In this document: positions 16,059 through 24,011 of the stretch, piece after piece | Layout of the letters: every line of letters starts with the position of its first letter | How positions within the stretch are numbered: the stretch's first letter is position 1 | The notes under the pieces: model-generated | Databases searched by the model: none | The model's input: the letters and a program-made list of their open reading frames with translations, nothing else | Told to the model about the DNA's origin: nothing | Position numbers and translations under genes: made by a program | Assembly: GCA_024401945.1 (NCBI GenBank) | Contig: JAKSKC010000005.1 | Coordinates: 1 to 34,245 of the forward strand | Direction of reading: 5' to 3' | From: Bacteroidales bacterium | Lineage (GTDB): Bacteria > Bacteroidota > Bacteroidia > Bacteroidales > UBA932 | Length of the DNA stretch: 34,245 nucleotides

Positions 16059-18644
16059 TTAGAGTCCTATTTCCTTTTTCATTGAACGTATCAGGTCGAA
16101 AGCCTGGAGCGGGGTCATATTGTTGATGTCAGCTTCCTTGAGAGTATCCCTCACCGAGGACAGCGTAGGGTCATCGAGCTGGAAGAAGGACAGCTGGACA
16201 CCCTCCATCTGCTGTGACACCGGGGTCTTGTCGTTCTTTTCCAGCAGGGCAAGCGTCCTCTCGGCGGATTCGATGACCTCCAGAGGCATGCCGGCCATCC
16301 TTGCGACGTGTATTCCGAAACTGCGTTCAGTGCCTCCCGGAAGCATCTTCCTGAGGAAAATGACGTCCTTGCCCACTTCCTTCACGGCTATATGGAAGTT
16401 CTTTACCCGTGGATAAAGCTGTTCCAGGTCGTTCAGTTCGTGATAATGCGTGGCGAAGAGGGTCTTGGCCCCCTTGCCCTTCTCGTGGATGTATTCGACC
16501 AGGGCCCTCGCTATGGACATTCCGTCATAGGTGGACGTACCTCTTCCTATTTCGTCAAGGAGCACGAGCGAGCGTTCCGACAGGTTGTGCATTATCATTG
16601 ATGTCTCCAGCATCTCAACCATGAATGTTGACTCTCCCCTGGAGATGTTGTCGGTCGCCCCGACCCTTGTGAAGATCTTGTCGAAATATCCTATTCTGGC
16701 ACTGTCCGCCGGAACGAAGGAACCTGTCTGCGCCAGCAGCACAATGAGGGCCGTCTGTCTGAGAAGCGCGGACTTTCCCGACATGTTCGGTCCGGTGAGT
16801 ATTATGATCTGGTTCCCCTTGCTGTCCAGATGGACATCGTTCCGGACATACTGTTCCCCTGCGGGCATCAGTGTCTCTATGACAGGGTGTCTTCCGTTCT
16901 TTATGTCCAGTACGGTTCCCTTGTCCAGCACAGGCCTGCAGTATCCCTTTTCCACAGCCTGGGTCGCGAAGCCCTGCAGGACGTCAAGCTGTGAAATTAT
17001 CCCGCAGTTGGTCTGTATGTCCCTTATGTATTTCTGGACTTCCGTCACAAGTCCGGCGTAAATCCCGCTCTCAAGGACGTAGATCCTGTCCTCGGCGTTG
17101 AGGATCTGCTGCTCGTACTGTTTCAGTTCATCCGTTATGTATCTCTCCGCATTGACGAGGGTCTGTTTTCTTATCCAGTCTTCAGGCACCTTGTCCCTGA
17201 ATGTATTGCGGACCTCGATATAATAGCCGAATACGTTGTTGTAGCTTATCTTGAGGGATGGTATCCCCGTTCTCTCGCTCTCTCTGCGCTGCAGTTCCAG
17301 GAGGTATTCCTTACCCCCTCCCGATATATCGCGCAGGCGGTCGAGTTCACTGTCGATACCCCTTGCTATCACTTCTCCCTTACCTATCTGCGAGGCAGGC
17401 TCCGAAGCGAGGGTGGAGGATATCCTGTCTTCGAGACTTTTGCAGTCCTTCATTCCCTTGACAAGCCTTGTGATGGCCTGGACTCCGGAATCCATGCACA
17501 GCTGGCGTACCGGAGCGATGTTCCCCAGGCTTCTTCCCAGCTGCAGGACCTCGCGCGGGAGAATCTTCCCCGTAGCGGCCCTTGAAAGGATCCTCTCGAG
17601 GTCCCCGACATTTCCTATAAGGGATTGTATTTCATCAAGTTTCTCTTCGTTTTCCACGAAGTACTGGACAGTGTCGTACCTGCGGTTGAGTTCCGTAATG
17701 TCAAGGACAGGCATTGCAAGCCACTGGCGCAGGAGCCTTGCCCCCATAGGGCAGCGGCAGCGGTCTATCACGTCCACGAGACTTACTCCGTCCTTTCCTG
17801 AATTGCTTGCGAATATCTCCAGGTTGCGTATGGTGAACATATCCATCCACACGAACCTGTCCCCGTCTATGCGTGAAAGGGAGCATATGTTCTTGAGTCC
17901 CACGTGCTGGGTCTGCTCCAGATAGACTATCAGAGCCCCCGCGCTGCATACGGCAAGCGGATAGGAATCCACGGCGAAGCCTTTCAGGGACTGCACTCCG
18001 AACTGTTTTTTGAGCTTTTCCACGGCGGCGTCCTGCACGAACGCCCATTCATCCAGAGTGGTCATGAAAAGGTCGGGAAAGCGCTCCTTCACCTGACGGT
18101 GTATATCCCTTTCGACCACGAGTTCCTTGGGACCAAGGGAGGATACAAGTGTTGAGATATACTCTATGGAACCCTGAGCCAGCTGGAAAGTTCCGGTGCT
18201 GACATCAAGGAAAGCGGCTCCGCACAGGTTGTTGTCGAAGGTGAGTCCGGCCAGATAGTTGTGCTCCTTCTGTTCGAGCATCCCGTCCCCGAAGGCTATT
18301 CCCGGGGTGAGGATCTCGGTCACGCCCCTCTTGACGAGCTTTGACACGCACAGCTTGGGGTCCTCCAGCTGGTCGCAGACAGCCACGTTGTAGCCTGCCC
18401 GGATGAGCTTCTGAAGATACTGTTCCACAGCGTGATGCGGGAAACCCGCCATAGGGGTTGTACCCTTGTCGCCGTTGGAGCGTTTCGTGAGGACGATCCC
18501 AAGAACCTTGCTGGCAAGTATCGCATCGTCGCTGTAGGTTTCGTAAAAATCGCCGACACGATAGAGCAGCACAGCTTCAGGATGCTGTGCCTTGATGCTG
18601 AAATAGTGTTTCAGCATGGGGGTATCTTCATTGCTCTTTCCCAT
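16059..18644 (-). CDS. mutS: DNA mismatch repair protein MutS
   Basis: At 861 residues this is full-length MutS1, not MutS2. The N-terminal mismatch-recognition domain has RVGDFYETYSDDA with the Phe-x-Glu that wedges into mismatches; lever and clamp domains follow. The ATPase core has the P-loop GPNMSGKS at 618-625, the Walker B segment LLDEIGRGTSTYDG, and THYHEL. The start at 18644 is supported by the family phrase DTPMLKHYFSIKAQHPE. Its own -7 box lies in the 18-bp gap after rsmA and only 8 nt before the ATG, so the message may be almost leaderless. Confidence 0.98.
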   Translation of the reverse strand: MGKSNEDTPMLKHYFSIKAQHPEAVLLYRVGDFYETYSDDAILASKVLGIVLTKRSNGDKGTTPMAGFPHHAVEQYLQKLIRAGYNVAVCDQLEDPKLCVSKLVKRGVTEILTPGIAFGDGMLEQKEHNYLAGLTFDNNLCGAAFLDVSTGTFQLAQGSIEYISTLVSSLGPKELVVERDIHRQVKERFPDLFMTTLDEWAFVQDAAVEKLKKQFGVQSLKGFAVDSYPLAVCSAGALIVYLEQTQHVGLKNICSLSRIDGDRFVWMDMFTIRNLEIFASNSGKDGVSLVDVIDRCRCPMGARLLRQWLAMPVLDITELNRRYDTVQYFVENEEKLDEIQSLIGNVGDLERILSRAATGKILPREVLQLGRSLGNIAPVRQLCMDSGVQAITRLVKGMKDCKSLEDRISSTLASEPASQIGKGEVIARGIDSELDRLRDISGGGKEYLLELQRRESERTGIPSLKISYNNVFGYYIEVRNTFRDKVPEDWIRKQTLVNAERYITDELKQYEQQILNAEDRIYVLESGIYAGLVTEVQKYIRDIQTNCGIISQLDVLQGFATQAVEKGYCRPVLDKGTVLDIKNGRHPVIETLMPAGEQYVRNDVHLDSKGNQIIILTGPNMSGKSALLRQTALIVLLAQTGSFVPADSARIGYFDKIFTRVGATDNISRGESTFMVEMLETSMIMHNLSERSLVLLDEIGRGTSTYDGMSIARALVEYIHEKGKGAKTLFATHYHELNDLEQLYPRVKNFHIAVKEVGKDVIFLRKMLPGGTERSFGIHVARMAGMPLEVIESAERTLALLEKNDKTPVSQQMEGVQLSFFQLDDPTLSSVRDTLKEADINNMTPLQAFDLIRSMKKEIGL

Positions 18645-18651
18645 ACTTCTA

Positions 18652-18659
18652 CAAAAATA
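18652..18659 (-). promoter_or_regulatory. -7 promoter box for mutS
   Basis: The minus strand reads TATTTTTG, a perfect TAnnTTTG. It sits in the 18-bp gap between the rsmA stop and the mutS start, and its last base is 8 nt before the mutS ATG. It would allow mutS and the GH97 gene to be expressed separately from the upstream genes. Confidence 0.6.
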
Positions 18660-18662
18660 ACA

Positions 18663-19445
18663 TTATTTCCGTATAAGCCTGGTCAATGCTATGAAATCCT
18701 CCACTCCAAGTTTTTCCGCCCTCAGGTCGAATACAGGATCGGAAAGGATTTCCGTAGCGGCCTCCGCCTCGTTGAGGACGGGTTTCAGGGCATTCCTCAA
18801 AGTCTTCCTCCTCTGGTTGAATGCTGTCTTGACAATCTTTCGGAACAGGATCTCATCGCAGCCAAGTTCCTTGCGTGAATTTCTTTTCAGCCTTATGACG
18901 GCTGATCTGACCTTCGGCGGTGGAGCGAATGCCCCCGGTCCCACTGAGAGAACGTATTCTCTGTCCTCCCACGCCTGCAGCGGTACGGACAGTATGCCGT
19001 AGGTCTTGCTTCCCGGCGGTTCGGCTATCCTGTCGGCCACCTCCTTCTGGATCATGCACACGACCTCGGGAACCCTGTCCTTGTCGTCCAGGATCTTGAA
19101 GAATATCTGGGAGGATATGTTGTACGGGAAGTTCCCTATTATCCTGTAGCTTCCGCCGAAGAATTTCCCAACGTTCAATTTCAGGTAGTCGGCCTCGATG
19201 AGTTTCCCCTGCAGACCCCTGAAATGGGTCAGAAGATACTCCACACTCTCGGAATCAAGTTCCACCATCTTCAGGTCGATATCCTCCCTCTGAAGAAGAT
19301 ATCGGGTGAGCACGCCCATTCCGGGGCCTATTTCCAGAACATCCGGGACTCCTCCCGGCGAGAGTGCATCCACTATGGACCTGGCGATGCCCTGATCCGT
19401 CAGAAAATGTTGGCCGAGAGCCTTTTTTGCGCGTACTTCCATCAT
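18663..19445 (-). CDS. rsmA: 16S rRNA (adenine1518/1519-N6) dimethyltransferase
   Basis: The 260-residue RsmA (KsgA) dimethylates two adjacent adenosines near the 3' end of 16S rRNA. It has [11 protein letters not shown] at the N-terminus, the SAM motif EIGPGMG (Gly40, 42, 44), the acidic VELD after motif II, and NFPYNIS (105-111), where the usual NLPY is NFPY. The ATG overlaps the upstream mrp stop (ATGA), so translation is probably coupled; a second ATG immediately follows and would remove one residue. Confidence 0.97.
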   Translation of the reverse strand: MMEVRAKKALGQHFLTDQGIARSIVDALSPGGVPDVLEIGPGMGVLTRYLLQREDIDLKMVELDSESVEYLLTHFRGLQGKLIEADYLKLNVGKFFGGSYRIIGNFPYNISSQIFFKILDDKDRVPEVVCMIQKEVADRIAEPPGSKTYGILSVPLQAWEDREYVLSVGPGAFAPPPKVRSAVIRLKRNSRKELGCDEILFRKIVKTAFNQRRKTLRNALKPVLNEAEAATEILSDPVFDLRAEKLGVEDFIALTRLIRK

Positions 19446-20503
19446 TTGAGCCTTTCCGCCAGTTTTCCGGCAAGTTCAACGAAGGCGATGCCGTCGGGAT
19501 TCGAACCCAGGGCGGCCGGTTCACCGTTGTCCCCTCCTTCGCGGATGCTCTGAACCAGCGGAATCTGTCCCAGAAGATCGATTCCGAGGGACTCCGCCAT
19601 CTCCTTTCCTCCGTCCTTCCCGAAGATGTAATACTTCTCTTCAGGATGCTCCGCCGGAGTGAACCAGGCCATATTCTCCACCAGACCGAAAATAGGACGG
19701 TCTATGCTCTTGTTCCTGAACATATCCACCCCTTTCTCCACGTCCGCCAGAGCAACTGTCTGAGGTGTTGTCACGATGACGGCCCCTTCCATCGGAATGT
19801 CCTGGACAAGGGAGATGTGTATGTCTCCTGTTCCGGGAGGCATATCTATGAGAAGGAAATCCAGGTCTCCCCAGCATACCTGCAGAATCATCTGCTTGAG
19901 CGCGCTGCAGGCCATAGGACCCCTCCATATCAGGGCCTGGCCCTTTTTGGCGAAGTAACCTATGCTCATCCATTTCACGCCGAATTTCTCGACAGGGATG
20001 AAAAGTTCCCCGCCCTCTTCGCCGACGACCTCGGGAGCGTAGTCTTCCGTGGATGTCATCACCGGCACTGAAGGTCCGTAGACGTCGGCGTCGGCCAGTC
20101 CGACCTTGTAACCGAGCCTGGCAAGGGCGCAGGCGAGATTCACGGCTACCGTTGATTTGCCGACCCCGCCCTTTCCGGAAGCGATGCCGATGATATGTTT
20201 CACGGATTCCAGCTGGCTGTTGTCCAGGTCCTTCGTGGTCTTCTTTGCCGGAGCTTCGTCCACAACAACGGTATCGACCTCTATTTCAGTACCCTGGGGA
20301 CAGTTCCTGTAAAGAGCTGCCCTGACCGCTCCTATGAGGTATTCCGCAAGAGGGTCCCTGCGCTTCGGGAAGGCCAGGGTGAGTTTGACCTTGCCGTCAT
20401 TCAGGTCGATGGAATCGACCATACCCAGTTCCACAATGTTCCTGTCTCCCTTTCCGGGATGCTGCACCTGGGTCAGTGCATACAAAATATCCTTCTTCTC
20501 CAT
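19442..20503 (-). CDS. mrp: Mrp/ApbC-family P-loop ATPase (MIP18 N-domain, no CxxC)
   Basis: The 353-residue protein has an N-terminal MIP18/DUF59 domain (about 1-80, with [17 protein letters not shown]) and a deviant-Walker P-loop ATPase domain with [11 protein letters not shown] (KGGVGKST at 111-118), [12 protein letters not shown] and DMPPGTGD. Mrp/ApbC/NBP35 proteins are iron-sulfur cluster carriers that usually bind a bridging cluster through a C-terminal CxxC. Here the matching region reads [20 protein letters not shown] with no cysteines, and no CxxC occurs elsewhere. That fits the Bacteroidota version I recall, so cluster carriage by the usual site is doubtful. It begins directly after the S46 peptidase stop and overlaps rsmA. 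Confidence 0.95.
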   Translation of the reverse strand: MEKKDILYALTQVQHPGKGDRNIVELGMVDSIDLNDGKVKLTLAFPKRRDPLAEYLIGAVRAALYRNCPQGTEIEVDTVVVDEAPAKKTTKDLDNSQLESVKHIIGIASGKGGVGKSTVAVNLACALARLGYKVGLADADVYGPSVPVMTSTEDYAPEVVGEEGGELFIPVEKFGVKWMSIGYFAKKGQALIWRGPMACSALKQMILQVCWGDLDFLLIDMPPGTGDIHISLVQDIPMEGAVIVTTPQTVALADVEKGVDMFRNKSIDRPIFGLVENMAWFTPAEHPEEKYYIFGKDGGKEMAESLGIDLLGQIPLVQSIREGGDNGEPAALGSNPDGIAFVELAGKLAERLK

Positions 20504-22588
20504 TTATCTGACGATGTTCATTTCCTTTACAAGATAACCAGCGCCCCCGACTTTGTCCATCATGAACAGAACATAGCGGATGTCCACGCAGATGCAGCGC
20601 TGCAGCTGCGGCTCGAACATCACGTCCGAACTCATCGATTCCCAGTTTCCGTCGAAAGCGAGGCCTATGAGATTGCCGTCGGCGTCCAGGACAGGTGACC
20701 CCGAGTTCCCTCCGGTGATGTCACAATTGGTGAGGAAACAGGTCCTGATGTTTCCGTCAGCATCCGCATATCTGCCGAAATCCTTTCTGTTCCAGACATC
20801 TTTCAGCCTCTGGTCGACCCTGAACTCGTAATTGTCCGGATCCTCCTTCTCAATCACTCCTTTCAGGGTGGTGTATTCCCTGTATACCACGCCGTCCTTC
20901 GGCGAATAGGACCTCACGTTCCCGTATGTAAGCCTCATCGTCGAGTTGGCATCCGGGTAGGAAGGCCTGTTCCCGTTCCATTCCATCAAACCGGCGGTGT
21001 ATGCTTTCTCCGCCTTTTCCATCAAGGCCCTGTCAGCGTACCCCCTGTTGATATCCTCCTCGTTGCGAAGGATGGAAGTCACCATCGTGATGGCCGGGTC
21101 GGTGAGGATGTCAGTATAGTTTTTCACTGCATCCAGTTTCTCATACGAAGAGAACACGGACCTGGAGAAAAGGTCCTCCACCCATCCGTGAACATCCTCC
21201 TCCTTGAGGTTCACCCCGTTGAAACTTACCCTCTCATCCTCCTTGGTCGTGGCCAGATAGTGCTTTACAAGCGCTTCCGTTATATCCTTGTCTAGGGCTT
21301 CGTTATAATTATCGAACTTTCCTTTGAGAGAGACCTTGATGTCTTCCATTATGTCCGCCGGACTGCCGGAGGAATTGCTTCTGTAGAAAAATACCAGCGC
21401 GTTGACCAGCAGTTCGGAGTTCAGGAGGGTCTCGGCGAGAGTGAATGCCCTTATGCGTGCGGGGAGGTTATGCTCCGTCAGACTGTCTATCGCAGGAAGG
21501 GCCCATCCGTATTTCTCCGCCCTTTTCCTGTTCCTGTTCACCCATCCGGTGAAAGCGGCCTCCTTTTCCTTCTCCCTTCCGATGATGTCCAGTTTCTCGA
21601 AGGATTGTCTTTCCCCGATCCATTTTTTCCAGCCGTTGCTTGAACTTGCATATTTGCTGGCGTACTGGAGTCCTGTCTTCTCATCGGCCCTCATCGCCTT
21701 CCACATTATGTCCTGGCGGATTGTACGGGCATCTATGCTGACGCCCTGCATCTCGAGCATTGACTCGAGCTGGCGTGCGGTCTGGAAACGCTGCGTTGAT
21801 GCCGGATATCCGATAATCATTGCAAAGTCTCCCTCTGAAACACCCTTCAGGGATATCCTGAGGCTCCTTTCCGGTTTAAGGGCCACGTTTTCCGGACTGT
21901 ATTCAGCAGGTTCGTTGTCAGGACCTGCATAGACGCGGAACATGGAGAAATCGCAGGTATGTCTGGGCCACATCCAGTTGTCCGTATCACCGCCGAACTT
22001 TCCGGCAGATGCCGGAGGTGCTCCGACGAAACGTACATCGCTGTAGGTCTTGTATACTATGAGGTAGTAGACGTTGTCGTTGTAGAATGAAGTGACCGTT
22101 GACCTGCAGTGCGGGTTGTCCTCGTCAGCGGCCTTCTCGATCTCCGCAATCTTCTCCTGGAGTGCATCGCCTTCCAGACCTTCGAGGATCGTGGTGACAT
22201 CGGTCATGCTCTTCATGAATTTCACACTCAGACCGGGGCAGGGGATTTCCTCGGAGCGGTTAGTTGCCCAGAAACCGTTTTCCAGATAGTTGTGTCCCGT
22301 GGATGAGAGTTTCTGGATGTAACTGTATCCGCAGTGATGGTTCGTTACCAGAAGCCCTTCCTTTGAAATAATCTCGCCTGTACATCCTCCTCCGAAATGG
22401 ACAACGGCATCTTTCAGGGACGAATGGTTTATGCTGTAGATATCATCGGGACTCAATCTGCAACCCAGGTCGGACATTGCCTTCGAATTCATCTTCTCCA
22501 GAAGGGGAAGAAGCCACATTCCCTCGTCCGCCAGGCAGACGGCACCGGACATAAGGACGGTCAGAACAGTGAGGATTAATTTTTTCAT
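20504..22588 (-). CDS. S46 family dipeptidyl peptidase, DPP7-like
   Basis: The 694-residue serine peptidase has a signal peptide (MKKLILTVLTVLMSGAVCLA) and chymotrypsin-like catalytic elements: VTNHHCGYSY (His85), HTCDFSMF (Asp213) and TGGNSGSPV (Ser629). S46 enzymes remove N-terminal dipeptides from peptides in the periplasm of Bacteroidota. The residue 18 after the nucleophile decides subfamily: DPP11 has Arg (acidic P1), DPP7 has Gly (hydrophobic P1). Here it is Gly647 in FDGNWE, so DPP7-type specificity is predicted. It follows rnhB by 18 bp and abuts mrp. Confidence 0.95.
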   Translation of the reverse strand: MKKLILTVLTVLMSGAVCLADEGMWLLPLLEKMNSKAMSDLGCRLSPDDIYSINHSSLKDAVVHFGGGCTGEIISKEGLLVTNHHCGYSYIQKLSSTGHNYLENGFWATNRSEEIPCPGLSVKFMKSMTDVTTILEGLEGDALQEKIAEIEKAADEDNPHCRSTVTSFYNDNVYYLIVYKTYSDVRFVGAPPASAGKFGGDTDNWMWPRHTCDFSMFRVYAGPDNEPAEYSPENVALKPERSLRISLKGVSEGDFAMIIGYPASTQRFQTARQLESMLEMQGVSIDARTIRQDIMWKAMRADEKTGLQYASKYASSSNGWKKWIGERQSFEKLDIIGREKEKEAAFTGWVNRNRKRAEKYGWALPAIDSLTEHNLPARIRAFTLAETLLNSELLVNALVFFYRSNSSGSPADIMEDIKVSLKGKFDNYNEALDKDITEALVKHYLATTKEDERVSFNGVNLKEEDVHGWVEDLFSRSVFSSYEKLDAVKNYTDILTDPAITMVTSILRNEEDINRGYADRALMEKAEKAYTAGLMEWNGNRPSYPDANSTMRLTYGNVRSYSPKDGVVYREYTTLKGVIEKEDPDNYEFRVDQRLKDVWNRKDFGRYADADGNIRTCFLTNCDITGGNSGSPVLDADGNLIGLAFDGNWESMSSDVMFEPQLQRCICVDIRYVLFMMDKVGGAGYLVKEMNIVR

Positions 22589-22606
22589 ATTCTTTCAGTT
22601 GTTGTT

Positions 22607-23218
22607 TCAGAAAAGTACCGGTTCGAGTTCCTTGGGATGGAAACTTTTCCTGTGGTGCGGGGTATATCCGTATTTGCGGATGGCCTCTATGTGCCCGGCT
22701 GTCGGATAACCCATATTCCTCTCCCAGCCATATTCGGGATACTCAAGGGCGAGTTTCTTCATATACTCGTCCCTATGGGTCTTTGCCAGGACGGATGCCG
22801 CCGCTATGTCGGCGTAGATGGCATCACCGTGGACGACGGTCTTGTAGCTGAAACCACCGAACGGCTTGAACCTGTTACCGTCCACAAGGACGAAATCAGG
22901 CTTGACGCCCAGTTCCGTCACAGCCCTCTGCATGCCTGTTATGGAGGCGTTGAGGATGTTTATCCTGTCAATCTCCTCTGCGCTGACGCTTACCACGGCC
23001 CAGGCCACGGCTTCCCTTTCGATGATGGCGCGGAGTTTCTCCCTGTCGTTGGCATTCATCTTCTTGGAGTCGTTCAGGAGCGGATGGGAAAATCCGTCCG
23101 GAAGTATCACGGCAGCTGCGAAAACCGGTCCGGCGAGAGGACCGCGTCCCGCTTCGTCGCAACCGGCTTCGACAAGATTGGCACTGTATTTCGGCAATAG
23201 ATGTATCTGTCGTGACAT
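22607..23218 (-). CDS. rnhB: Ribonuclease HII
   Basis: The 203-residue enzyme cuts RNA in RNA-DNA hybrids, including single ribonucleotides. It has AGCDEAGRGPLAGPV with the catalytic Asp21-Glu22, LVDGNRF, and ADIAAASVLAKTHRDEYM, the RNase HII signatures, then GYPTAGHIEAI near the C-terminus. The start at 23218 lies 9 nt downstream of a perfect -7 box. It is the first gene of the minus-strand run that continues to GH97. Confidence 0.97.
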   Translation of the reverse strand: MSRQIHLLPKYSANLVEAGCDEAGRGPLAGPVFAAAVILPDGFSHPLLNDSKKMNANDREKLRAIIEREAVAWAVVSVSAEEIDRINILNASITGMQRAVTELGVKPDFVLVDGNRFKPFGGFSYKTVVHGDAIYADIAAASVLAKTHRDEYMKKLALEYPEYGWERNMGYPTAGHIEAIRKYGYTPHHRKSFHPKELEPVLF

Positions 23219-23226
23219 AACAGATA

Positions 23227-23234
23227 CAAAAATA
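23227..23234 (-). promoter_or_regulatory. -7 promoter box for rnhB
   Basis: The minus strand reads TATTTTTG, a perfect TAnnTTTG, whose last base is 9 nt before the rnhB ATG. The predicted leader is a few nucleotides. The box lies in the 38-bp gap between the regulator gene stop and rnhB. Confidence 0.6.
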
Positions 23235-23256
23235 CAAAAAAGTAGGTTTGTTTACG

Positions 23257-23634
23257 TCATTTGTTGACCAGGGCGACCATTTCTTTGAGAGTTGATATGG
23301 ATGTTTCCTGGGCCTCTATGATCCTGTCCTTTTCGCGGAGTTTCCTCTCATATTCCAGCCTTATGTCCCTGATCTGCTCCCTGTAGTTGTGCAGTTCCCT
23401 CAGTTCGCTGTCCCCGACATTGTGCGGTATGTATCCGAGTACAAGCTCCTCCTCCGATTTTCCCGACAGTGTCGCCATCTTCGTGATGTGGTCGCTGAAC
23501 ACCTTTGTTTCCCCTTTCTCGAAATTTCTGTAGGCTGTTCTTGAGATTCCCAGTTTTGATGCCATCTGCGCCTGTGTCAGACGCAGGTCTTTCCTGACTT
23601 TCTGAATGTTTCCTTTGACTGTAGTTGTATCCAT
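23257..23634 (-). CDS. XRE-type helix-turn-helix regulator with coiled-coil tail
   Basis: The predicted protein is 125 residues from ATG 23634 (MDTTTVKGNIQKVRK). An upstream in-frame ATG at 23676 lies beyond the -7 box and is rejected. Residues 8-60 form a Cro/C1-type helix-turn-helix: VRKDLRLTQAQMASKLGIS is helices 1-2, and RTAYRNFEKGETK is the recognition helix and turn. Residues about 75-120 are charged and heptad-like (ELRELHNYREQI to STLKEM), so a coiled-coil dimerisation tail is likely. The target is unknown. It is divergent from the small gene and the EF-G paralogue, and the 377-bp gap holds inverted repeats that could be its operators. Confidence 0.85.
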   Translation of the reverse strand: MDTTTVKGNIQKVRKDLRLTQAQMASKLGISRTAYRNFEKGETKVFSDHITKMATLSGKSEEELVLGYIPHNVGDSELRELHNYREQIRDIRLEYERKLREKDRIIEAQETSISTLKEMVALVNK

Positions 23635-23653
23635 AGTTGTATGATTTGGAGCC

Positions 23654-23661
23654 CAAAAGTA
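23654..23661 (-). promoter_or_regulatory. -7 promoter box for the XRE regulator
   Basis: The minus strand reads TACTTTTG, a perfect TAnnTTTG, with its last base 20 nt before the ATG at 23634, giving a leader of about 15 nt. The left arm of the 13-bp inverted repeat lies 36 bp upstream of this box, just beyond where the -33 element should be. Confidence 0.6.
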
Positions 23662-23696
23662 GGTATCCGCGTACACTAAATGTGATAAAAAAACAG

Positions 23697-23805
23697 TTCA
23701 TACCTGCTTAGACAACGGTTCGTACCACGGCCGCCTGTTGCATATGAAGAAACGAATGTCCACATTCGGTTGACAAAATGAAAACGATATGAAAGCAGGT
23801 ATGAA
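23697..23805. repeat. 13-bp inverted repeat flanking the divergent intergenic core
   Basis: TTCATACCTGCTT at 23697-23709 is perfectly complementary to AAGCAGGTATGAA at 23793-23805, with 83 bp between. The left arm is upstream of the regulator promoter and the right arm covers the likely start codon of the small gene (23801). A related GTTCGTACC at 23718-23726 is in phase (22 bp) with GTTCATACC at 23696-23704, and GGTATGAAA recurs at 23939-23947 just before the EF-G -7 box. The spacing suits paired operator sites better than one hairpin. The repeat is seen directly; its role is inferred. Confidence 0.6.
23753..23768. promoter_or_regulatory. Short palindrome, candidate operator
   Basis: CGAATGT and ACATTCG are perfect inverted arms separated by CC. 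The element sits between the two arms of the 13-bp inverted repeat, in the non-coding part of the divergent region. Its size and symmetry fit a dimeric regulator site; no protein can be assigned. Confidence 0.4.
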
Positions 23806-23995
23806 AACTTTTTCCCGCTTCGTCCGGATGATGGTCGACGCGGATGTTTGTACGAACCCTTATCTCTCCTTCAGCTGCGTGTGCCGGGCAATAGGGGCCG
23901 TGCCCGATGAACTTAATGAAATCCTTTTGCAGGAAGTGGGTATGAAAGGAGAAGAAATTATTGTATATTTGCAAGCTACGCATAATACGCATTAA
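23801..23995 (+). CDS. Small hypothetical protein upstream of the EF-G paralogue
   Basis: The frame encodes 64 residues from ATG 23801 (MKTFSRFVRMMVDADVC); an in-frame ATG at 23789 would add four. The composition looks protein-like: an amphipathic start, then TNPYLSFSCVCRAIGAVP, then DELNEILLQEVGMKGEEII, two helical segments around a turn that could be a small helix-turn-helix. I do not recognise a named family. It has no signal peptide or membrane segment. It ends 16 bp before the EF-G start, and the EF-G -7 box lies inside its last codons. I saw no TAnnTTTG box for it. The long frame on the other strand (23708-24166) looks like a shadow. Confidence 0.5.
   Translation: MKTFSRFVRMMVDADVCTNPYLSFSCVCRAIGAVPDELNEILLQEVGMKGEEIIVYLQATHNTH
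23964..23971 (+). promoter_or_regulatory. -7 promoter box for the EF-G paralogue
   Basis: TATATTTG is a perfect TAnnTTTG and ends 41 bp before the ATG at 24012, giving a leader of about 35 nt. It lies inside the 3' end of the small gene. GGTATGAAA at 23939-23947, about 17 bp upstream, repeats the core of the 13-bp inverted repeat near the -33 position. Confidence 0.6.
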
Positions 23996-24011
23996 ATCAA
24001 ACCACCAGAAT

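Noticed and set aside
23885..23906. CGGGCA/TGCCCG hairpin inside the small gene
   Set aside because: Six-bp arms within coding sequence and no link to a promoter or T-run; likely chance.
23961..24011. TTG start for EF-G2
   Set aside because: It overlaps the -7 box and would add 17 residues unlike any EF-G N-terminus.
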